DNA from: UBA8516 sp035457865
Lineage (GTDB): Archaea > Thermoproteota > Nitrososphaeria > Nitrososphaerales > Nitrosopumilaceae
Direction: 5' to 3'
DNA: 17,565 bases
NCBI GenBank assembly: GCA_035457865.1
Contig: DATIAR010000047.1
Span: forward strand, 1 to 17,565
The notes beneath the pieces were generated by a model that had not been told where the DNA came from, searched no databases, and saw only the letters and a list, made by a program, of their open reading frames with translations. Position 1 is the stretch's first letter, and each line of letters begins with the position of its first letter. Position numbers and translations under genes: made by a program. Shown one piece after another: positions 13,268 through 17,565 of the stretch.

Positions 13268-14356
13268 TTGAAAATTCCAATAAATGTTCCAATTATAGGC
13301 AAGGAAGAAATCAGCGAAGTGCACTCTGTGCTTTCAGAAAAATCTCTTACGTCTTCTGCAAATTCAGGCGGTAAACGTGTGCAAGAATTTGAAAAGTTGT
13401 TGTCATCATTCGTCAAATCCAAATTTGCAATTGCAGTAAATTCTGGAACAGCTGCATTGCAAGCTGCACTATATGCACTAGATATTAAAAAAGGAGATGA
13501 GGTACTTCTACCATCATTTACTTTTGTCGCAACTGCAAACTCTGTAGTGTCTGTTGGTGCAAAACCAGTATTTGTTGATATTGTAAAAGAAAATTATACT
13601 ATGGATCCAAATGATCTAAAAAAGAAAATTACAAAGAAATCCAAGGCAATAATCCCCGTTCATCTTTATGGCAATGTGGCATATATCGATGAAATCATGG
13701 AAATTGCCAACAAATATGACCTAGAAATAATAGAGGACGCAGCTCAATCCCTTGGCTCGAAATACAAGGGAAGACAGACAGGAACCTTCTCCAAACTTGG
13801 TTGCTTTAGCATGTACGGTGCAAAGATAATGACATCTGGGGAAGGAGGTGCTATTGTAACAAATGATAAGAAATTATTCGAGAAACTCAAGCAGATAAGA
13901 AATCATGGAATGTTGCATGGGAATGATACCAGAATTCTTGGTCTGAACATGCGCCTCCCAGAAATCAACGCTGCGATAGCAAAAATACAGATGAAAAAAT
14001 TAAGTAAATTTCTCAGCCAAAGACGGGCTAATGCAGAAATTCTTACCAAGATTTTATCAGATCTGAACATTACTATTCCTCATGAGAGAAAAGGTGAAAG
14101 AGTCAATTGGTATCTTTACACAATAGCTAGCAAAAGGAGAGACAATCTGATGAAAAAGCTAAACTCTGAGGGAATAGGAGCCTCGATTTATTATTCACAG
14201 CCTGTGCACAAGACACCATTTTATAAAAATAGACTAAAGCTTCCAGTAACAGAATGGGCAGCTTCAAACGTTCTCAGCCTGCCAGTGCACCCACTTGTAA
14301 AAAAACAAAATCTGCACCAAATTTCAAAAATCATACATCAGGTCATAAAAAGATGA
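13268..14356 (+). CDS. DegT/DnrJ/EryC1/StrS-family PLP aminotransferase
   Basis: This 362-residue protein starts (TTG) with IPINVPIIGKEEISEV, the usual opening of sugar aminotransferases. Further signatures are FAIAVNSGTAALQAALYAL (PLP-phosphate loop), LPSFTFVATANSV, VDIVKENYTMDP, IIPVHLYGN, IIEDAAQSLGS (Asp157), and FSMYGAKIMTSGEGGAIVT with the Schiff-base Lys186. C-terminal RNHGMLHG, GLNMRLPEINAAIAKIQ, and SLPVHPL also fit. Members make amino sugars for surface glycans or antibiotics by transferring an amino group to a keto-sugar nucleotide. No other sugar-nucleotide gene is beside it, so the substrate is unknown. It overlaps the next gene by ATGA, indicating coupled translation. TATA-like CTTATTA or CATTTACAA lie 21-34 bases before the TTG. 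Confidence 0.94.
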   Translation: MKIPINVPIIGKEEISEVHSVLSEKSLTSSANSGGKRVQEFEKLLSSFVKSKFAIAVNSGTAALQAALYALDIKKGDEVLLPSFTFVATANSVVSVGAKPVFVDIVKENYTMDPNDLKKKITKKSKAIIPVHLYGNVAYIDEIMEIANKYDLEIIEDAAQSLGSKYKGRQTGTFSKLGCFSMYGAKIMTSGEGGAIVTNDKKLFEKLKQIRNHGMLHGNDTRILGLNMRLPEINAAIAKIQMKKLSKFLSQRRANAEILTKILSDLNITIPHERKGERVNWYLYTIASKRRDNLMKKLNSEGIGASIYYSQPVHKTPFYKNRLKLPVTEWAASNVLSLPVHPLVKKQNLHQISKIIHQVIKR

Positions 14357-14838
14357 ATATCATAGAAAATATTGTCGGAGAGATATGCAAATTCGTTCTT
14401 CCAATTAATGAAGAAATATTTTTTGGAAATCCCAAATCCCAAATTGCAATATGTACTCTTTCTAGCATGAAATTACTACAGGAGATTTCAAATTCCTCTC
14501 TGATGTCAGAAATTGCTCTAGTGGGTCGATTACTTTCAGAAAATAAAGGAATAGACTCGCTCATCAAACACGTGATATCGAAAAAAAACATCAAGACAAT
14601 TTTGATTTGTGGGAAAGACACGATTGGTCATAGACCAGGTCACTCTCTCCTTAAGCTACATGAAAATGGAGTAGACTCTAACGGTAGGATAATTGGCTCA
14701 TCTAGTCCTGACCCTGTACTGACCATAACAAAATCTGAAATTCAAATTTTTCAAAAACAAATTACAATCATAAACAAAATAGGCCAGACAGACATCTTAG
14801 AAATCAAAGATTCGGTTAATTCTCTTCTTAAAAATTAA
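14353..14838 (+). CDS. MtrA-like corrinoid-domain protein (tetrahydromethanopterin S-methyltransferase subunit A-like)
   Basis: Starting at the ATG of the ATGA overlap, this is a 161-residue protein. The core IAICTLSSMKLL, EIALVGRLLSENKGIDSLIK, then TILICGKDTIGHRPGHSLLK (83-101) and LHENGVDSNGRIIG (102-115) parallels MtrA, where 'CGKEv.GH..GqsL..LH.NGvD...RI.Ga' forms the cobamide-binding domain and a His is the lower cobalt ligand; His93 or His97 here are candidates. The C-terminal membrane helix of MtrA is absent. No other Mtr subunit is in this window, and these archaea are not methanogens, so methyl transfer with a different acceptor, or a scaffold role, is inference. A DUF4346 assignment is an alternative. 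An upstream in-frame start at 14254 would overlap DegT by 100 bases and is unlikely. Confidence 0.8.
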   Translation: MNIIENIVGEICKFVLPINEEIFFGNPKSQIAICTLSSMKLLQEISNSSLMSEIALVGRLLSENKGIDSLIKHVISKKNIKTILICGKDTIGHRPGHSLLKLHENGVDSNGRIIGSSSPDPVLTITKSEIQIFQKQITIINKIGQTDILEIKDSVNSLLKN

Positions 14839-15170
14839 TAGCCATTTTTTTGTCTTTCTTGATTTATCTTGTTTTTCTTTTGATATTCTTTTAGAATATC
14901 TTCTGGAGTCATGTTTAGTTCAAGTGAGGCTTGAACAACAAAATGCCATATGTCAATGAGCTCCTCACGAGCTGCCGCCTCATCAAAGGCAACAGGCGTC
15001 TTCCACCACTTCCAATTTGTGACCCGCTGAAGTTCAACTGCTTCATGAATCATGGCTGTACATAAAGCGGAAACCTTTCCCTCCACATCTTTTGGATACC
15101 TATCCAACTTCATCATTCTCTCAAGGTTTTTTTGCATCTTGAAGATTGATTCAAGTTTGTCTTCTTCCAT
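14835..15170 (-). CDS. Dimeric (all-alpha) dUTPase-like NTP pyrophosphatase
   Basis: This 111-residue all-helical protein has the metal-binding pattern of type 2 dUTPase/MazG enzymes: Glu43-x2-Glu46 (HEAVELQ) and Glu70-x2-Asp73 (EELIDIWHF), with TNWKWWK between them and the C-terminal LKEYQKKNKINQERQKNGY, which matches the conserved 'Y..KN..N..RQ..GY' end of the dUTPase_2 family. It would hydrolyse dUTP (perhaps dCTP or dUDP) to keep uracil out of DNA and supply dUMP. It is shorter than most members, so a minimal form. The TATA-like GGTTATAGAT (minus, 15191-15200) is 21-30 bases before the ATG. It shares a TTAA double stop with the MtrA-like gene. Confidence 0.9.
   Translation of the reverse strand: MEEDKLESIFKMQKNLERMMKLDRYPKDVEGKVSALCTAMIHEAVELQRVTNWKWWKTPVAFDEAAAREELIDIWHFVVQASLELNMTPEDILKEYQKKNKINQERQKNGY
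14845..14851 (+). terminator. T7 tract after the MtrA-like gene
   Basis: Seven T residues start 7 bases after the plus-strand stop, within the convergent dUTPase coding end. More T-rich sequence follows. A plausible U-tract terminator for the DegT/MtrA-like operon. Confidence 0.45.
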
Positions 15171-15204
15171 GAATTTGTTTTTTATCTGATATCTATAACC
15201 TTTC

Positions 15205-16098
15205 TTAGAAACGAACCATTTTCTTGTATTGGTTAAACCTTTTTTGGATCTGAGACTTTTTTAGCTCGGATAATCCATCTATACCATATTCTTCCACAGC
15301 AAATGATCCCATTATGTTTCCGTATACCGCAGCTTCCCTAATGGTTGAAATCTTTTTACTATTCTTGCTTGCCATATATCCAATCATTCCACCAGCAAAC
15401 GAATCACCAGCTCCTGTAGGATCTACGATATTTTCCATAGAAAAGGCAGGAGAAGGAAAAACAACATCTTCATAAAAAAGGAGAGAACCATGTTCGCCTT
15501 TTTTAATAATTACGTACTCCGGACCCCACTCCATTATTTTTTTTGCGCATTTTATCAAGTTCTGCGTTTTTGTTAGTAGTTTTGCTTCTTCGTCGTTTAT
15601 TACTACAGAGTTAACTAATCCGATCATCTTGACGACATCATCCCTTTTTGTAGAAATCCAGAAATCAATTGTATCACACATAGAAAATTTGATTCTATCA
15701 AATTCTTTAATGACTTTGGTATTTTGTACAGGATCATTATTTGCTAGATATACGAATTCTGATTTTTTATATTCGTCTGGAACTATTGGATTAAAACTGC
15801 CTAAAACATTGAGCTCTGTTTTATTTGTGGTCCTATGGCTAAGTGTTTCGTCATAACTGCCATCATATCTGAACGTTTTTCCATTGGCACGCTCAAGCCC
15901 GCTTAAATCAAGAAACTTGTTTAGGATATAGTGATACTTTTTTGGAAAATCCTGTCCTATTACTGCTATTAGGCCAGGTTTTACAAAAAAACTTGCTGAG
16001 ATCGCTGCAAAGGTGGCTGCGCCTCCAAGGACACCCTTCAATACTTTTGTAGGTGTTCTTATAGTATCTAGCGCGACAGATCCAAAAACAGTAAGCAT
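15205..16098 (-). CDS. PfkB-family carbohydrate/nucleoside kinase
   Basis: This 297-residue ribokinase-fold protein begins LTVFGSVALDTIRTP, contains the N-terminal substrate-site GGAATFAAISASFF (25-38), and carries the second PfkB signature VDPTGAGDSFAGGMIGYMA (225-243) with anion-hole Gly residues and catalytic Asp232. VVINDEEAKLL (165-175) and YVIIKKGEHGSLLF (195-208) are the usual central strands. It transfers phosphate from ATP to a sugar, nucleoside or related alcohol; sequence alone does not give the substrate. It is 13 bases downstream of the LEA14-like gene and 34 bases upstream of the dUTPase gene, so the three may be one minus-strand transcript. A TATA-like TTTATACA (minus, 16123-16130) gives it a possible own promoter. 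Confidence 0.92.
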   Translation of the reverse strand: MLTVFGSVALDTIRTPTKVLKGVLGGAATFAAISASFFVKPGLIAVIGQDFPKKYHYILNKFLDLSGLERANGKTFRYDGSYDETLSHRTTNKTELNVLGSFNPIVPDEYKKSEFVYLANNDPVQNTKVIKEFDRIKFSMCDTIDFWISTKRDDVVKMIGLVNSVVINDEEAKLLTKTQNLIKCAKKIMEWGPEYVIIKKGEHGSLLFYEDVVFPSPAFSMENIVDPTGAGDSFAGGMIGYMASKNSKKISTIREAAVYGNIMGSFAVEEYGIDGLSELKKSQIQKRFNQYKKMVRF

Positions 16099-16111
16099 TG
16101 TTTTGCTGGTT

Positions 16112-16621
16112 TTACTGACCGTGTATAAATTCTCTGGCTTCCTCTTGTGTTGGATAATATGTAAATGGAATCTTAAGTGTAGTAAACAATAGATTGTATG
16201 CTATCGTTCCATCAAGTCTTAACGCTGGTGAACCCTCACTCTGTTCATATTTGTCAAGAACTTTATTGTCTGCAAGAAACGGTGCTTCTACTATGCTTTT
16301 ACCGTTTGCAGGAATGATAGTTGGTTCTAATACTCCGGCACCGAGATTTTCTCCTTCAGCTGATATGATAAAATCAGTTCTTCCCACATTTAAGATCATA
16401 AATGATGGATTTTCAAATTCAAGATTTATGTTGTAGAGTGTTCCATCAGCCGTTCGTTCTACTACCTCGCTGCTTTTCATAGAAACATGGAGCTGGGTTG
16501 CAGAAACATATTGCAAGTAAACAAATATGGCAAGAACTGCTATTACTGAAATTACAATTATGGCAATCTTGGATTTACGTTTCATGATATTCTTGACTTC
16601 TAATGGCTTTTTAGTATACAT
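16112..16621 (-). CDS. Membrane-anchored LEA14/WHy-domain-like protein
   Basis: This 169-residue protein has a basic N-terminus (NIMKRKSK), a single membrane helix IAIIVISVIAVLAIFVYLQYV (about 19-39), and an outside domain of about 125 residues. The domain contains YNINLEFENPSFMILNVGRTDFIIS, GAGVLEPTIIPANGKSIVEAPF and the closing FTTLKIPFTYYP, the beta-sandwich pattern of LEA14 (WHy) proteins: 'v..NP....i.v......v...g..lg.g' followed by 'ipa...t.v.v'. Related archaeal proteins are cell-surface or stress-linked; the exact role is not known. The ATG at 16621 is backed by a TATA-like CACATAAAAA (minus, 16637-16646); Met13 (16585) is an alternative start. Confidence 0.8.
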   Translation of the reverse strand: MYTKKPLEVKNIMKRKSKIAIIVISVIAVLAIFVYLQYVSATQLHVSMKSSEVVERTADGTLYNINLEFENPSFMILNVGRTDFIISAEGENLGAGVLEPTIIPANGKSIVEAPFLADNKVLDKYEQSEGSPALRLDGTIAYNLLFTTLKIPFTYYPTQEEAREFIHGQ

Positions 16622-16636
16622 AGGAAAAAAACCATA

Positions 16637-16646
16637 TTTTTATGTG
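16637..16646 (-). promoter_or_regulatory. TATA-like box for the LEA14-like gene
   Basis: On the minus strand it reads CACATAAAAA and lies 16-25 bases before the ATG at 16621, or 52-61 bases before the internal Met13 start. It favours the upstream start. Confidence 0.35.
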
Positions 16647-16720
16647 TAAAAGTTTTGATCTGTTTTCTAAGTAGCTTAGAGCTAGTAGAATAAAAGAAAA
16701 CATACAAAAGGGTATCTAAA

Positions 16721-17167
16721 ATGGCCAGAATCAGACTAAAATTAGGCGCAAACGAGATTGAAGTAGATTCTAAGGACTTTTACGTAGACAATCAGAGCGT
16801 AGACGAAGTCATCAGCAATCTATCCAGATATGTTGCAGAAGAAACCAAGGTTCCAAACTCAGAAACCGCTGTTGATTATTTGAGTTCTCTTGAAGATGCT
16901 GAAATTCATGAACCAGAATTTACTGCACCCATATCAATTGATTCGAGTCAGATTAGAAGCAAAATACACATACTTGTAAGAGATTCATTTTTCGAACAGC
17001 CAAGAACAGTTTCCGAAGTTGTTGCTCAACTTTATGAATATGGCTGGGCTGCAAGACCACTAGACGTCTCAAAAATACTTGTGAAAATGGCCTTAAACAG
17101 AGAACTACAAAAGGACTCGCAAGAAAAACGGAGTTACTACAGCAATAAACTAGTACAAATCAGATAG
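16721..17167 (+). CDS. Hypothetical archaeal protein with possible C-terminal winged-helix domain
   Basis: I do not recognise a named family. The 148-residue protein opens with a small beta-hairpin (ARIRLKLGANEIEVDSKDFY) and a helix VDEVISNLSRYVAEE. An acidic linker follows, about residues 45-75. The basic C-terminal 75 residues (SQIRSKIHILVRDSFFEQ, then RTVSEVVAQLYEYGWAA, PLDVSKILVKMALNRELQKD and KRSYYSNKLVQI) have helix-helix-helix-hairpin spacing like a winged helix. An ATG start, a TATA-like GAATAAAAG (16688-16696, 25-33 bases upstream) and an 8-base overlap with the convergent zinc-ribbon gene support it as real. It could be a DNA-associated factor specific to Thaumarchaeota; inference. 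Confidence 0.78.
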   Translation: MARIRLKLGANEIEVDSKDFYVDNQSVDEVISNLSRYVAEETKVPNSETAVDYLSSLEDAEIHEPEFTAPISIDSSQIRSKIHILVRDSFFEQPRTVSEVVAQLYEYGWAARPLDVSKILVKMALNRELQKDSQEKRSYYSNKLVQIR

Positions 17168-17351
17168 ATTTGTAATTACAAATCTTACAGGACTCAAGCA
17201 CATCGCCTTCCAAATGATCAAAATGTATATTGCATTTTTTACACGTGTGATGCATATCAAAATATCCGTCGCTTTCTATTTTTCCAGTCTGGTTTGTTAA
17301 TAGGTCAGTACTTCCACACTTTATACAATGGCAACCGCACTGCATGAACAT
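17160..17351 (-). CDS. Small zinc-ribbon protein
   Basis: This 63-residue protein consists almost only of metal-binding motifs: Cys5, Cys7, Cys9 and Cys12 at the N-terminus (CGCHCIKCG), Cys37-x2-Cys40 (HTCKKCNIHF) and Cys55-x2-Cys58 (CKICNYKSI). Cys9/Cys12 with Cys37/Cys40 form one likely ribbon; His34, His35, His43 and His46 add further candidate ligands. Two Met codons (17351 and 17345) can start it. No family name; likely a protein- or nucleic-acid-binding adaptor. It lies 17 bases downstream of the exported-protein gene on the same strand and could share its transcript. Confidence 0.8.
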   Translation of the reverse strand: MFMQCGCHCIKCGSTDLLTNQTGKIESDGYFDMHHTCKKCNIHFDHLEGDVLESCKICNYKSI

Positions 17352-17368
17352 CTATCAAAATAATACTA

Positions 17369-17563
17369 CTAATAACCTAGATGGAAATTGAATTTATTTC
17401 TAAATTGTAGCGCAAGGACTAGGGAGATTCCTATTACAAGTGGAACAAACAACGGAAATTCTGGCACCACTGTAGTGCCTATGATGTTTATTGTGCCTGA
17501 CGTATCTGGCCTGAATCCAATCCACGCATGTGTTCCATTATTATAAAACTCAGAATTTAGAGT
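17369..17563 (-). CDS. C-terminus of an exported protein with PEF(G)-CTERM-like sorting tail (5' end outside window)
   Basis: On the minus strand an open frame enters from the right edge and ends at TAG (17371-17369), giving 64 residues. The end is a tripartite sorting tail: TTVVPEFPLFVPLVIGISLV, with PEF at 34-36 of the visible part, a hydrophobic helix of about 20 residues (LFVPLVIGISLVLALQF), then the basic short tail RNKFNFHLGY. Thaumarchaeal PEFG-CTERM proteins share this pattern and are processed by an archaeosortase at the cell surface. Here the fourth residue is Pro instead of Gly (PEFP). The segment before it (TLNSEFYNNGTHAWIG) looks like an extracellular beta domain. The protein's full length and function cannot be seen. 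Confidence 0.75.
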   Translation of the reverse strand, partial: TLNSEFYNNGTHAWIGFRPDTSGTINIIGTTVVPEFPLFVPLVIGISLVLALQFRNKFNFHLGY

Positions 17564-17565
17564 CT

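Noticed and set aside
13179..13292. A 38-residue N-terminal extension of the membrane protein
   Set aside because: It overlaps the divergent aminotransferase start and contains the promoter region; the ATG at 13178 with its TATA box is preferred.
14254..14352. A 33-residue N-terminal extension of the MtrA-like protein
   Set aside because: It overlaps the aminotransferase in another frame and is basic and low-complexity; the ATG at 14353 gives an ATGA overlap and matches the family's start.
14353..14838. A true methanogenesis Mtr complex
   Set aside because: Only an MtrA-like domain is present, without membrane tail or the other subunits, so it is not a methanogenic methyltransferase complex.
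1..17565. A defence island, prophage or insertion sequence
   Set aside because: I looked for transposase, integrase, nuclease, toxin-antitoxin and CRISPR signs on both strands and saw none. The genes are mostly core archaeal functions with uniform AT-rich codon use.

Overview
The window looks like a chromosomal segment of an ammonia-oxidising archaeon of the Nitrososphaerota (Thaumarchaeota), probably a low-GC Nitrosopumilales member. The taxonomic call is an inference from gene content: archaeal information-processing genes (Rpo11, TFS, a single-type PCNA, archaeal TyrRS), a stand-alone small parvulin as known from Cenarchaeum and Nitrosopumilus, a PEFG-type C-terminal sorting tail, a cobalamin gene, an F420-type luciferase-fold oxidoreductase, and very short AT-rich intergenic gaps in which TATA-like boxes lie about 25-30 bases before start codons (leaderless transcripts, many TTG or GTG starts).

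Layout. 1-483 is the C-terminal part of an AmmeMemoRadiSam-type radical SAM protein, facing a metal-dependent cyclase/formamidase-like gene (minus). An orphan Lrp/AsnC ligand-binding domain (1201-1461) faces a class V aminotransferase (minus), which is divergent from a degenerate RecA/RadA-like protein. That gene faces a parvulin isomerase. A seven-cysteine ferredoxin (3731-4030) and a dual-specificity phosphatase (4114-4608) follow. Then come a 51-residue minus-strand gene (4609-4764) and a 180-residue unknown protein.

The central block is informational: rpoL (Rpo11), tfs and the PCNA sliding clamp, then aspartate kinase. It is followed by an exported protein with a duplicated domain (8256-9716), cobJ (corrin-ring methylation) and a tightly coupled luciferase-like F420/FMN oxidoreductase. 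TyrRS and a four-helix membrane protein lie on the minus strand.

The right part holds a DegT-family aminotransferase overlapping (ATGA) an MtrA-like corrinoid-domain gene. A minus-strand run follows of LEA14-like membrane-anchored protein, PfkB sugar kinase and dimeric-type dUTPase. Then come a thaumarchaeal-type unknown protein with a possible winged-helix C-terminus, a small zinc-ribbon protein, and the C-terminus of an exported protein with a PEF(G)-type sorting tail that runs off the right edge.

The segment is mostly ordinary core genome. I see no defence system, CRISPR array, prophage, insertion sequence, tRNA or rRNA. The points most worth checking are the swapped-order 7-Cys ferredoxin with a paired upstream repeat, the Walker-A-less RecA relative, the lone MtrA-like corrinoid domain, the duplicated exported protein with His/Cys candidates for metal binding, a small gene of 51 residues, and the fact that all seven convergent gene pairs abut or overlap at their stop codons.
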